A stretch of DNA of 64,000 nt from Roseibium hamelinense (GTDB lineage: Bacteria > Pseudomonadota > Alphaproteobacteria > Rhizobiales > Stappiaceae), in the NCBI RefSeq assembly GCF_007830545.1, contig NZ_VLLF01000002.1, forward strand, positions 310,001 to 374,000. Reading direction: 5' to 3'. Numbering within the stretch: the stretch's first letter is position 1; every line of letters starts with the position of its first letter. Under the pieces are notes generated by a model that ran no database searches, was not told the origin of the DNA, and worked only from the letters and a program-made list of their open reading frames with translations. Position numbers and translations under genes: made by a program. Of this stretch, positions 1 to 8,657 are shown piece by piece.

Positions 1-691
1 CGTTTACGGTGTACACCTCCGCGCCGTTGGCGCCCCGCGTGACAACCACAAGTCCTGAGCCCTGTTCAATCCAGCCTTGGGCGATGTCGTCTATGCGCTT
101 GAGCGGTTCGATCAGTGCGAGATCCTCATCGCTCACCTTGATCACGTCCGCCACCGCCGCGAGATTGTGCGTGTTTGCCTTCCACGCATTCATGTCCGGG
201 ACAACTGTTGGCCGAATATTAGGGTCGAAGGCAATCAGACTGTTTGGGCGTTCGCGCTCAATAAGGTTTTTCAACGCGGAGGCAACCGGCTCAACGAGCG
301 CGGTGTAGGAACCGATGTGAACCATGGCAAAGTTTTGGTCTGGCAGCGGCAGATCTGCTTCAGTGACCATCCGGTCGGCGGCATTCTCGCCGTAGAACGT
401 ATAGACCGGCTGCCCTGCTGCCGTCTTTTGAACAAGGCTCAAGGTTGTCAGGGCAGGGCTGCGATGGACATTGGTGGTTTCAACGCCCTCTTCGGCGAGG
501 CGCGCAAGTAGTTTTTCGCCAAGCTGGTCTGTGGAGATGCCGCCAAAAAATGCGGGTTTCTGGCCGAGCCGCGCTAAACCGATTGCGACATTGTAAGGCG
601 AGCCACCAATATGTGCCTCAAAACCGATCGGATCTGCGGACGTGTTGTCTGAAAACATGTCATACAGCGCTTCACCGCACACAAGTATCAT
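1..691 (-). CDS. frcK: PfkB-family fructokinase, C-terminus cut by window edge
   Basis: Sugar kinase expected to phosphorylate fructose as it enters through the Frc importer. The reading frame starts ATG at 691 (MILVCGEALYDMF) and runs open to base 1 (230 codons). Visible PfkB features are the N-terminal glycine-rich substrate lid GGSPYNVAIGLARLG and, at the window edge, LVVVTRGANGA, which normally precedes the catalytic GAGD signature. That signature and the last roughly 80 residues lie outside the window. It sits 81 bases downstream of frcA on the same strand, the order of the Sinorhizobium frcBCAK operon. Kinase family is clear from sequence; fructose as substrate is inferred from context. 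Confidence 0.85.
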   Translation of the reverse strand, partial: MILVCGEALYDMFSDNTSADPIGFEAHIGGSPYNVAIGLARLGQKPAFFGGISTDQLGEKLLARLAEEGVETTNVHRSPALTTLSLVQKTAAGQPVYTFYGENAADRMVTEADLPLPDQNFAMVHIGSYTALVEPVASALKNLIERERPNSLIAFDPNIRPTVVPDMNAWKANTHNLAAVADVIKVSDEDLALIEPLKRIDDIAQGWIEQGSGLVVVTRGANGAEVYTVN

Positions 692-772
692 TCTTAGGGT
701 CCATGAAAATGTTCGGCCGCAGCTTCATCCAGCTGGCCTTACTGTTGTGAAACAAAACCCGCGCGGGCGCGA

Positions 773-1546
773 TCAGGCCGCCATTCCCTCAGGCGGGTCC
801 ATCGCCCCGGTCATAATTGCCACAGCGTCCGACATTGAAAAATCATCCGGTTTGATGACCGCAGCGCGCTTTCCCAAACGGTGGATATGGATGCGGTCGG
901 CGACCTCGAACACATGCGGCATGTTGTGGCTTATCAAAACGATCGGAAGCCCGCGGCTGCGCACGTCCTTGATCAGCTCCAACACCCGCCGGCTTTCCTT
1001 GACACCAAGTGCAGCGGTTGGTTCGTCCATGATCACGACTTTGGATCCGAAGGCCGCAGCCCTCGCCACGGCCACGCCTTGGCGTTGCCCGCCGGACAGG
1101 GTCTCAACGGCCTGATTGATGTTTTGGATTGTCAGAAGACCGAGTTCGCTCAGTTTCTCGCGGGCTACTTCCTCCATTCTCCTGCGGTCCAGTTGGCGGA
1201 GAATTTTCCCGCGAAATCCCGGTTTGCGCAACTCGCGGCCCATGAACATGTTGTCGGTGATAGACAGGGCGGGAGACATGGCGAGTGTCTGATAAACCGT
1301 TTCTATTCCGGCGTTTCTTGCGTCGATGGGTGAACTGAAGTGGATTTTCTGACCCTCCAGCCAAATATCGCCTTCATCCGGCGAAACTGCTCCGCTCAAC
1401 GCTTTGATCAGGGTTGATTTTCCGGCGCCGTTGTCACCAATGACGGCCAAGATTTCGCCCGGATACAGCTCGAAGTCGGCGTGGTCCATCGCGACCACAC
1501 GGCCATAGCGTTTGACCAAGTTTCGGGCTTTCAGAACTGGTTCCAT
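773..1546 (-). CDS. frcA: Fructose ABC importer, ATP-binding subunit
   Basis: ATPase of the CUT2 (ribose/fructose) ABC importer, acting on the cytoplasmic face with the FrcC permease. About 257 residues with one nucleotide-binding domain: Walker A GDNGAGKSTL, signature LSGGQRQ, Walker B VVIMDEPTAAL, then an ISHNMPHV switch-histidine region. Most CUT2 ATPases such as RbsA are fused tandem domains; the single-domain form matches FrcA. I chose ATG 1546 (MEPVLKARNLVKRYG) because the longer in-frame start lies inside frcC. This ATG shares one base with the frcC stop (TGATG), indicating translational coupling. Confidence 0.93.
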   Translation of the reverse strand: MEPVLKARNLVKRYGRVVAMDHADFELYPGEILAVIGDNGAGKSTLIKALSGAVSPDEGDIWLEGQKIHFSSPIDARNAGIETVYQTLAMSPALSITDNMFMGRELRKPGFRGKILRQLDRRRMEEVAREKLSELGLLTIQNINQAVETLSGGQRQGVAVARAAAFGSKVVIMDEPTAALGVKESRRVLELIKDVRSRGLPIVLISHNMPHVFEVADRIHIHRLGKRAAVIKPDDFSMSDAVAIMTGAMDPPEGMAA

Positions 1547-2628
1547 CACACCGACACCTTTCTGATCCATTGATCGACAGCAACCGCGGCAATAATCAGC
1601 AAGCCGATCAGCAGGTAGGTCCACTGTGCGTCGGCACCCAGAAGTCTGAGGCCGAGGGTAAAGACACCAACGATCAAAGCGCCGAATAAGGTTCCGAGCA
1701 CCGATCCGCGTCCGCCGAACAGCGATATGCCGCCGATCACCACCGCAGTAATTGATTCAATGTTGGCCAGCTGGCCGGAGGTTGGCGACACCGAACCAAT
1801 CCGGCCGATCAAAGCCCAGCCGGCAAAAGCGCAAATCAGACCGGACAACATGTAGACAGAAATGAGCGTGCGCTTGACCTGAACTCCTGAGAGTTGCGCG
1901 GCCTCCGGATCATCGCCTACAGCATACACATGGCGGCCCCATGCGGTCTGCCGCAGGCAATAGGCGAGGACGATGACCAGCACGACCATGAAAATGACAC
2001 CGTAGGTGAAGATCGCGCCGCCGATATTGACCTTGTTGCCGAAAAACTGAAGGAACGGCGCGAGTTCTGAGATTTCCTGAGACCGGATTGTTTCGTTTGC
2101 CGAGTAGAGGAAATTGGTGGCGAGGATGATTTGCCACATGCCAAGTGTGACAATGAACGGGGGCAGTTTGACGACGGCTACCAGAAAGCCGTTGATATAG
2201 CCGCACAGCGTGCCGCAGATAAGGCCGCATATCACCGCGATTTCCGGAGGCAGGCCGTATCTGAAGGTGAACTGCCCCATCACCACGGAGGACAGCACCA
2301 TGATGGCGCCGACGGACAAGTCGATACCGGCGGTCAGGATGACAATGCTTTGTGCTGCCGCAACGATGCCGATGATCTGAACTTGCTGCAGGATCAGGGT
2401 AAGTGCGAAGGGCGAGAAGAACTTCGACCCCAGTAAAATCCCGAAAATCAGAATTGAAACCATCAGGACGATAAGTGGCACCAAAGACGGTGTCTGGTGC
2501 AGCGCGTGCTGAATTTTGTGCACCAAGGTCTGATGATGCTGGTCGAATTCCGCTACAGCCGATGGACTTGTTGAGGCTGCGCTTTCGTATTCCGTCGGTC
2601 CGCGGGTCGCTCGGTCGTTCGAGGCCAT
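1546..2628 (-). CDS. frcC: Fructose ABC importer, permease subunit
   Basis: Inner-membrane channel of the CUT2 sugar importer, BPD_transp_2 family (RbsC-like). About 360 residues with 8-10 hydrophobic segments. The motif ILTAGIDLSVGAIMVLSS is diagnostic of ribose/xylose/fructose permeases, and GRGSVLGTLFGALIVG is the conserved C-terminal loop. The start ATG 2628 (MASNDRATRG) is preceded by a strong GGAGGAGG ribosome-binding site about seven bases upstream; the longer in-frame start at 2664 would include this site. The N-terminus before the first membrane segment is unusually long, hydrophilic and rich in Ser/Thr/His, typical of FrcC-type permeases. It follows frcB after an intercistronic hairpin. 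Confidence 0.92.
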   Translation of the reverse strand: MASNDRATRGPTEYESAASTSPSAVAEFDQHHQTLVHKIQHALHQTPSLVPLIVLMVSILIFGILLGSKFFSPFALTLILQQVQIIGIVAAAQSIVILTAGIDLSVGAIMVLSSVVMGQFTFRYGLPPEIAVICGLICGTLCGYINGFLVAVVKLPPFIVTLGMWQIILATNFLYSANETIRSQEISELAPFLQFFGNKVNIGGAIFTYGVIFMVVLVIVLAYCLRQTAWGRHVYAVGDDPEAAQLSGVQVKRTLISVYMLSGLICAFAGWALIGRIGSVSPTSGQLANIESITAVVIGGISLFGGRGSVLGTLFGALIVGVFTLGLRLLGADAQWTYLLIGLLIIAAVAVDQWIRKVSV

Positions 2629-2656
2629 GCCACTGCCTCCTCCTGAATGCGAGGTG

Positions 2657-2680
2657 AGGGGCAAGCGATCGCTTGCCCCT
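2657..2680 (-). promoter_or_regulatory. Intercistronic hairpin between frcB and frcC
   Basis: A perfect inverted repeat of 24 bases (AGGGGCAAGCGA and its complement) lies between the frcB stop and the frcC ribosome-binding site. No long T-run follows, so it is more likely an RNA-stabilising or partial-attenuation hairpin than a full terminator. Such hairpins are known between binding-protein and permease genes, where they raise the ratio of binding protein to membrane subunits. Confidence 0.75.
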
Positions 2681-2703
2681 GGTCTTTTCGTCTCAGCCGG
2701 GGC

Positions 2704-3720
2704 TTAGCCCCAGCAGAGATTCATGCCTTCATCCGTATCGATCGACTCAACACCATCGACCGGATTGTCGGTGACGAGCGCCACACCGGTGTCAAAGAAC
2801 TCCTTGCCTTCGGTCGGCTGCGGTTTGGTGCCGTCGGCCGCAAACTGGGCAATCGCTTCAATGCCAAGGGATGCCATCAGCAACGGGTATTGCTGGGAGG
2901 TCGCGCCAATTACGCCGTCTTTGACGTTCTGAACACCGGGGCAGCCGCCGTCGACGGATACAATGAGAACGTCGTTTTCCCGGCCAATTGCTTTCAGGGC
3001 CTCATAGGCCCCGGCCGCAGCCGGCTCGTTGATGGTGTAAACGACGTTGATCATCGGATCTTTGGCGAGAAGGTTTTCCATGGCCCGGCGGCCGCCTTCC
3101 TCGTTCCCGGCTGTCACGTCGTTGCCGACAATGCGCGGGTCAGTTTCGTCACCCCAGCGGTTGGGGTCGCCGAGCTCGATGCCAAAGCCTTGCAAGAACC
3201 CCTGGTCGCGCAGGACACCGACCGTTGGCTGGCTGACGCCAAGGTCGAGCATGGCGATTTTTGCATTCGCAGCATCATCTCCAAGTGTGGCTGCGGCCCA
3301 TTTGCCGATCAGTTCGCCCGCCAGGAAATTGTCTGTGGCGAATGTCGCATCAGCAGCGTCGATCGGATTGAGCGGGGTGTCGAGTGCGATCACCAATAGG
3401 CCGTTGTCACGGGCTTGCTGAACCGCCGACACAATGGAAGACGTGTCGGATGCTGTCAGCAAAATCCCTTTCGCACCGTCGGCAATGCAGGTTTCGATCG
3501 CAGCGACCTGCGTTTCATGGTCACCATCGACCTTTCCTGCGAAGGATTTCAGATCAATGCCGAGCTCTTCCGCCTTGGCAGTAGCGCCCTCTTTCATTTT
3601 CACAAAGAACGGGTTCGTGTCGGTCTTTGTGATCAGGCAGGCTGATGTGTCTGCCGCCATGGCCGGTGCCGCGGCCATTGCGGCAAGTATTGAAGCAGTT
3701 CCAAGCAGTTTCCGGATCAT
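2704..3720 (-). CDS. frcB: Fructose-binding periplasmic protein of the Frc importer
   Basis: Periplasmic solute receptor delivering fructose to FrcC/FrcA. 338 residues: a signal peptide of about 22 residues ending AMA-AD, then a type I periplasmic binding fold (Peripla_BP_4). Stretches such as [36 protein letters not shown] and [13 protein letters not shown], and the ending CWG, agree closely with Sinorhizobium FrcB as I remember it. It is the first structural gene after the frcR repressor, with a 73-base gap large enough for its own promoter. Function as a sugar receptor is near certain; fructose specificity rests on resemblance and on gene order. Confidence 0.93.
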   Translation of the reverse strand: MIRKLLGTASILAAMAAAPAMAADTSACLITKTDTNPFFVKMKEGATAKAEELGIDLKSFAGKVDGDHETQVAAIETCIADGAKGILLTASDTSSIVSAVQQARDNGLLVIALDTPLNPIDAADATFATDNFLAGELIGKWAAATLGDDAANAKIAMLDLGVSQPTVGVLRDQGFLQGFGIELGDPNRWGDETDPRIVGNDVTAGNEEGGRRAMENLLAKDPMINVVYTINEPAAAGAYEALKAIGRENDVLIVSVDGGCPGVQNVKDGVIGATSQQYPLLMASLGIEAIAQFAADGTKPQPTEGKEFFDTGVALVTDNPVDGVESIDTDEGMNLCWG

Positions 3721-3793
3721 TCCCTCTTCCTCCCTGGCCGTGAGGTTGTTTCAAAGGACGGGAGCGGCCAGACGTCCCGATCCCTCAAAGTGC

Positions 3794-5062
3794 CTAATGC
3801 GGGACCCCCTCCTCATGGACCGCCGCACCGGCGGAGCCCTGCGCCTTGCCACCGGTTAAAATCGTGGCTCTTGGCGAGAAATTGAAAAACAGCGGAAGCG
3901 TTGCAGCGCCAATCGCGCTGGCATCCTGGCTGAAGCTGCCGACAAGGATGTCAGGTGCCATGCGCGCCTCCGGCGCGGCTTCCTGCAACGACGCGCTTAG
4001 AAGGTTTGCCAGTTTGCTCGTAAAACTCTGATCAAGGTCACTGTCGATGATCACGACCGGAAAGTCCAAAATGGCATGGGCCGAGCGCACCGATGGCGTG
4101 AGCGCATCGACGCAATCTTCGAGCCATTCGCCGACATCCGCACGTTCCTCGCTGGCAGCGGCCTGAAGGTCGTGGCGGCTGAGCGAGGAAAACTGTTCCG
4201 GCTCTAGATGCCGGGCAAGCGCCACCAGGGATGCGCGTGTGAGCAAGATGTCCCAGTTTTTCTTCGGCGCTGGAGCGGTCGAGAGTTTGCTCGGCGGGAC
4301 CGGCATCATGGCAACGTCGCCCGCATTGCCGGACACGCCGCGGACGACATCGCCATTCAGGACAAGCCCGCCGCCGATGGCCGGACCGAGAAACAGATAG
4401 AGGAACTCGTCATTCTGGCGGCCATGACCGTAAAACAATTCGGCGACGGCGGCTGCTGTTCCGTCGTTTTCCCGGAAAGTCGGCAGTTTGCAGCGGGTCT
4501 CGAGTTCGGTTGCGAGGTCAAAGTCATCCCATTTCTTGAAATTGGCTTCCGGGAGCCCGAGCTCGCGCAGCCAGGAGCCGAGATTGAATGGCTGGGCAAT
4601 TCCGATCCCGGCCACATGGGCTGCCTCATCCGTGCTAAGCAGCTCTTTCAAACTGCTCAGATCCTTTTCAATGATCTCCAGGGCCCGCTCAGGAGCTGGC
4701 AGGATCATGTCGTGCCCCCTGCGTCCGATGACCTTACCCTCGAAGTCGATGAGAACAGTTTCCAGACTTGTCCGGTCGACCCGGACACCGAAGCTGAACG
4801 CGCCGCGTGCGGCAAGTTTCAAAAGGGTCGCGGGTTGGCCGCGTCCCCCATCGTGGCGTTTTCCAGTTTCAACAATCAGACCGTCGTCTATGAGTGCCTG
4901 GATGATACCGCCAATGGCTGCATTTGTGAGTTTAGCGGAACGGGCAAGATCGGCCTTGGAGGCGACACCTGCGCGCCGAAGCATTTGCAGGACGATCCGT
5001 TCATTGTAGCGGCGCAGTTGTGCGGAATTCGATCCGCGTGCTGTTCGTCCCGTCTCTGCCAC
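3794..5062 (-). CDS. frcR: ROK-family transcriptional regulator of the frc operon
   Basis: Sugar-responsive repressor of the ROK family (NagC/Mlc/XylR type), about 422 residues. An N-terminal winged helix-turn-helix (VLQMLRRAGVASKADLARSAKLTNAAIGGIIQALIDDGLI, given here as a motif region around residues 24-65) is followed by a ROK sugar-kinase-like domain. The domain includes FLGPAIGGGLVLNGDVVRG and the GNAGDVAMMP segment, where active ROK kinases carry a GEIGH-type motif, so kinase activity is unlikely. I chose GTG 5062 (VAETGRT) because GGGAGG lies seven bases upstream; the TTG at 5077 lies before that site. It is upstream of and co-directional with frcB, as in Sinorhizobium. Confidence 0.88.
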   Translation of the reverse strand: MAETGRTARGSNSAQLRRYNERIVLQMLRRAGVASKADLARSAKLTNAAIGGIIQALIDDGLIVETGKRHDGGRGQPATLLKLAARGAFSFGVRVDRTSLETVLIDFEGKVIGRRGHDMILPAPERALEIIEKDLSSLKELLSTDEAAHVAGIGIAQPFNLGSWLRELGLPEANFKKWDDFDLATELETRCKLPTFRENDGTAAAVAELFYGHGRQNDEFLYLFLGPAIGGGLVLNGDVVRGVSGNAGDVAMMPVPPSKLSTAPAPKKNWDILLTRASLVALARHLEPEQFSSLSRHDLQAAASEERADVGEWLEDCVDALTPSVRSAHAILDFPVVIIDSDLDQSFTSKLANLLSASLQEAAPEARMAPDILVGSFSQDASAIGAATLPLFFNFSPRATILTGGKAQGSAGAAVHEEGVPH

Positions 5063-5208
5063 CGTGAAGCCTCCCAACCTCTTAGGTGTTCAGTATGCGC
5101 TATTTGCGCTGGATCACTATTAATTATTGTTGATGAAATTATTCGGCTGCTCTGCTGAATTGTCAACCACATTCGTTGTTGCGCTGCGGTGTGAAGTAAT
5201 TTCTCTTC

Positions 5209-5228
5209 TGAAAAAAATATTTTATTCA
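5209..5228. promoter_or_regulatory. Candidate ROK-type operator in the frcR/ade divergent region
   Basis: An AT-rich near-palindrome (TGAA...TTCA ends around an AAAATATTTT core) about 150 bases upstream of frcR. ROK repressors commonly bind AT-rich palindromes, and FrcR could autoregulate here. This is inference from position and symmetry only. Confidence 0.3.
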
Positions 5229-5337
5229 ATGGTTTAATTCATATTTATTTATAGCGTACGGTGTATCTCGTTGGACAGCAAGGCCGATTTAGGCGCCTGA
5301 TTTAAAGTTGGTTTGCGTTGAAAAAAAGCATTTTGCC

Positions 5338-5373
5338 GACGGTGTGCTTGCGCAAGCACTCGCCGTTTTTTTG
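5338..5373 (+). terminator. Intrinsic terminator or attenuator in the ade leader
   Basis: A perfect 16-base palindrome GTGCTTGCGCAAGCAC (5344-5359), flanked by CGG/CCG, is followed by seven T residues (5366-5372) on the plus strand. No plus-strand gene lies upstream because frcR is divergent. A terminator here can therefore only act on a transcript that begins upstream of ade, which suggests attenuation about 80 bases before the ade start. I found no recognisable purine riboswitch core around it. Confidence 0.6.
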
Positions 5374-5452
5374 AAACGGCTATAGTCTTCCGCCGCATTG
5401 GGCGCTTCAGACCCAGCCGGTCCGGCGCAGATGTTTATTGTTGGAGACGATG

Positions 5453-7177
5453 ATGCTTGTTCAAAACCATGGCGCAGATTTTTTAGAGCGCGCAATCGCT
5501 GCAGGCTGCAAGCAGGCCAACGCGGATATTGTTTTGAAAAATGCCAAGTTGTTCAGCGTGCTCGACGGGTCCGTTACCAAGACGGACATTGCGATTGTCG
5601 GCGACCGGATTGTCGGCACTCACGCGGAGTATTCTGGAAAGGTGGAGATCGACGCCCAAGGACGCTTTGCCGTGCCCGGCTTCATCGACACCCATCTTCA
5701 CATCGAATCGTCGCTTGTAACGCCCTTTGAATTCGAACGGTGTGTATTGCCGCACGGCGTAACAACCGCGATCTGTGACCCGCATGAAATCGCAAATGTC
5801 CTGGGCAGCGAGGGAATACGGTATTTTCTCTCATGCGCGGAACGGACACTTATGGATGTCCGGATCAATCTGTCATCTTGCGTACCGGCAACTCAGTTCG
5901 AGACGTCGGGCGCCTGCCTTGAGATCGCGGACCTTTTGCCGTTTAGGGATCATCCGCAAGTGATCGGGCTTGCGGAGTTCATGAATTTTCCGGGCGTGAT
6001 CCACCGTGATCCGAAAGTTTTGGCAAAGTTGGCGGCTTTCCAGGACCGACACATAGATGGCCACGCGCCGCTATTGTCCGGCACTGCTCTCAACGCGTAT
6101 CTGTCAGCAGGCATCCGCACAGACCACGAAGCGACAAGCGCCGAAGAGGCCCTTGAGAAGCTGTCCAAGGGCATGACAATCCTGATCCGGGAAGGGTCGG
6201 TTTCAAAGGATCTGGATGCCCTGGCGCCGATCCTTCAGCCAGATGTGTCCGGTTTTGTCGCGCTGTGCACGGACGACCGCAATCCGCTGGACATCGCTGA
6301 GGAAGGTCACCTCGATAGCATGATCCGGCGCCTGATTGCCGGGGGAACACGTCCTCTGGATGCCTACCGGGCCGCCAGCTGGTCTGCCGCGCGCGCATTC
6401 GGGTTGATGGACCGTGGTCAGATTGCACCTGGATGGCGGGCGGATATCGTCCTGCTGGACAACCTTGAAGAGTGCCGGGTCTCCAGCGTTATTTCGGGCG
6501 GCGTGTTGGCGTCCCAAACCGCTTTCGACATGCGGAAGCCGGTCGCCCCGGTTGGGCTCGACAGCGTCAACGCCCACAGGGTGACCGCTGAGAACTTCAA
6601 AGTTTCGGCGCGCAATCAGGAAAGCCGGGTTATCGGTGTCGTTCCCGGACGGATCATCACCGAGGATCTGTCGAAGGCGGTCCCCGTCGAAAACGGCGAA
6701 GCACAGATCGATACGGGGCAGGACGTTTTGAAAGTCGCAGTTGTCGAGCGCCACAAGATGACAGGCAACATCGGGGTGGCGTTTGTCTCCGGTTTTGGCA
6801 TGACAGCAGGTGCCATTGCGTCTTCGGTCGCTCATGACAGCCACAACATCTGCGTTGTTGGTGCCGATGAGGCAGCGATGGCTCATGCGGTCAACAGGGT
6901 CATAGATTTGAAGGGCGGATTTGTTGTGGCGGATGCGGATGGCCCGAAAGCGGAACTTGCGCTGCCGCTGGCCGGGCTCATGAGCCTTGAGCCGTTTGAG
7001 AGCGTTCATGACGCCTTGCAAACGCTACGTTCAGCGGCAACCGAGCTCGGATGCACTCTGCCAGAGCCGTTCTTGCAGGTGGCCTTTCTGCCGTTGCCGG
7101 TGATCCCGCACCTCAAGATTACGGATCTCGGGCTGTTTGACGTCAACAAGTTTGAGCTTGTGGATCCGGCTGCATGA
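5453..7177 (+). CDS. ade: Adenine deaminase (amidohydrolase superfamily)
   Basis: Cytoplasmic enzyme converting adenine to hypoxanthine and ammonia in purine salvage. About 574 residues. The metal-binding amidohydrolase motif GFIDTHLHIESS, HGVTTAICDPHEIANV, LAEFMNFPGVI and CTDDRNPLDIAEEGHLDS are all characteristic of the bacterial Ade family, and the C-terminal adenine-deaminase domain (FVSGFGMTAGAIASSVAHDSHN) is complete. Length fits the family (550-600). I chose ATG 5453 because GGAG sits six bases upstream; ATG 5450 and TTG 5438 are alternatives. Its stop overlaps the start of the AAA ATPase gene (ATGA), so the two are translationally coupled. An attenuator-like hairpin precedes it. Confidence 0.93.
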   Translation: MLVQNHGADFLERAIAAGCKQANADIVLKNAKLFSVLDGSVTKTDIAIVGDRIVGTHAEYSGKVEIDAQGRFAVPGFIDTHLHIESSLVTPFEFERCVLPHGVTTAICDPHEIANVLGSEGIRYFLSCAERTLMDVRINLSSCVPATQFETSGACLEIADLLPFRDHPQVIGLAEFMNFPGVIHRDPKVLAKLAAFQDRHIDGHAPLLSGTALNAYLSAGIRTDHEATSAEEALEKLSKGMTILIREGSVSKDLDALAPILQPDVSGFVALCTDDRNPLDIAEEGHLDSMIRRLIAGGTRPLDAYRAASWSAARAFGLMDRGQIAPGWRADIVLLDNLEECRVSSVISGGVLASQTAFDMRKPVAPVGLDSVNAHRVTAENFKVSARNQESRVIGVVPGRIITEDLSKAVPVENGEAQIDTGQDVLKVAVVERHKMTGNIGVAFVSGFGMTAGAIASSVAHDSHNICVVGADEAAMAHAVNRVIDLKGGFVVADADGPKAELALPLAGLMSLEPFESVHDALQTLRSAATELGCTLPEPFLQVAFLPLPVIPHLKITDLGLFDVNKFELVDPAA

Positions 7178-8334
7178 TCCTGACGCTGGCAGTTGCGGGA
7201 TACCGTTCGCTCAGAGACGTGGTGATCCCGCTAGAAAAGATCACATTGATTACCGGGGCGAACGGCAGCGGCAAGTCGAGCCTTTACAGGTCGATCCGCT
7301 TGCTTGCGGACATCGCACAAGGCCGTGCGATCGCATCCCTGGCACGGGAAGGCGGTCTGCAATCGACGTTGTGGGCCGGGCCTGAACAATTTTCCAAAGC
7401 GATGCGCAAGGGTGAGGTTCCTGTGCAGGGCACGGTGCGCAACAAGGTCGTCAGCCTGAAGCTTGGGTTCGCAGACGAAGACTACGGTTACGCCATTGAC
7501 ATGGGATTGCCGGCCGATGCCGGGCGATCCTATTTTTCGATGGATCCCGAGATCAAGTCAGAAGCCCTTTGGGCAGGTGAGGCGCTGTCGCGCTCGAACG
7601 AGATTGCCGGCCGCAGCGGCCCGATGGTGCGGGTGTTGAATGACCGCGGGCAGCGCATGCCGGTGGTTCAGAACCTGGCCCGCTACGACAGCATGATGAC
7701 CCATGCAGCCGATCCAAAGGACGGGCTGGAGCTTCTTGTCTTGCGTGAGCGTATGCGGGCCTGGCGGTTTTACGATCACTTCCGAACAGACTCTGATGCT
7801 CCCGCACGCGCGCCAAAGATTGGTACCCGCACACCGGTGCTGTCGTCAGACGGCTCTGATTTGGCCGCAGCCCTGCGGACGATTTATGAGATCGGAGACG
7901 AAGCGGCTTTGGCTGAGGCTGTCGATGACGCTTTTCCAGGAGCCAGGATCGAGATTGTCGTCAATGACGGCTATTTCGAGGTCTTGATGCATCAAAAAGG
8001 GTTGCTTCGGCCTCTGCGAACCGGGGAGCTGTCGGATGGAACGCTGCGGTATCTTCTGTTGATTGCAGCGCTTTTGTCTCCCCGGCCTGCGCCGCTTCTC
8101 GTTTTGAACGAACCGGAAACAAGCTTGCATCCCGCGCTTTTGGAGCCTCTGGCCCGATTGATTGAGCGGGCTGGCCGGGAAACCCAGGTCATCGTTGTCT
8201 CGCACGCCAAACCGCTCATTGAGGTGCTGGCAAACAATCGATGCTGTGTTCGCTACGAGCTGCGAAAGGATCTTGGTGAAACCCTTGTTGAAGGGGGTGA
8301 CGCACCAAAATGGACCTGGCCGAAACGGTCGTGA
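7174..8334 (+). CDS. AAA family ATPase (RecF/ABC-like, COG4637 type)
   Basis: Soluble P-loop ATPase of 386 residues related to RecF/SMC-type ATPases, without an obvious nuclease or coiled-coil arm. Walker A GANGSGKSSLYRS lies near residue 29. A signature-like motif ELSDGTLRYLL precedes the Walker B region LLVLNEPETSLHP, and VVSHAKPLIEVL is the switch-histidine segment. In this family Asn replaces the usual Walker B Asp (LNEPE), as seen here. It overlaps ade by four bases (ATGA). No purine role is known for the family, so coupling to ade may only reflect operon packing. Family assignment is firm; biological function is unknown. Confidence 0.85.
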   Translation: MILTLAVAGYRSLRDVVIPLEKITLITGANGSGKSSLYRSIRLLADIAQGRAIASLAREGGLQSTLWAGPEQFSKAMRKGEVPVQGTVRNKVVSLKLGFADEDYGYAIDMGLPADAGRSYFSMDPEIKSEALWAGEALSRSNEIAGRSGPMVRVLNDRGQRMPVVQNLARYDSMMTHAADPKDGLELLVLRERMRAWRFYDHFRTDSDAPARAPKIGTRTPVLSSDGSDLAAALRTIYEIGDEAALAEAVDDAFPGARIEIVVNDGYFEVLMHQKGLLRPLRTGELSDGTLRYLLLIAALLSPRPAPLLVLNEPETSLHPALLEPLARLIERAGRETQVIVVSHAKPLIEVLANNRCCVRYELRKDLGETLVEGGDAPKWTWPKRS

Positions 8335-8657
8335 TTTGCCCAAGCGTGTGCGATCTGGCAAACTTCCACTCAGATAGGATATGCGCTGAGAGATTGCGTT
8401 AGTCGATCAAAATATGCAACCTTTCATGGAAAGTGTGCTCGAAACCACATTTTTTGGGGTAGGTGTCGTAACGTCGTGAGTTGACGTTTACGTTAGCGTA
8501 TGCCCATTTCACATCAAAGGCCAAAAATGGCCGCGCCGGGTGACAAGGCAATACGCAGGTGAGGAAACGTCAGCCCGAATTATTTTGGGCCGAGACTATG
8601 GATGCGTATGTCTGCGGAACTCTGGCGTTTCAACCAGAAGAGCGTTGGAGTTCGCCA
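8335..8657 (+). promoter_or_regulatory. Leader of the acyl-CoA ligase gene with a possible MerR-type operator
   Basis: This 323-base gap holds the sequence TTGACGTTTACGTTAGCGTA (8481-8500), with TTGACG as a possible -35 and repeated ACGT elements, including the inverted pair TACG-N4-CGTA (8489-8500). It resembles, from memory, the TTACGTnnACGTAA-like sites of MerR-type fatty-acid or branched-chain catabolic regulators (LiuR/FadP-like) in alphaproteobacteria. The downstream gene is an acyl-CoA ligase, which fits. No coding sequence is convincing in the gap. Confidence 0.35.

Noticed and set aside
5145-5340. Purine riboswitch upstream of ade
   Set aside because: I looked for the conserved purine aptamer junction sequences and loop pairs and did not see them, despite the terminator-like hairpin.
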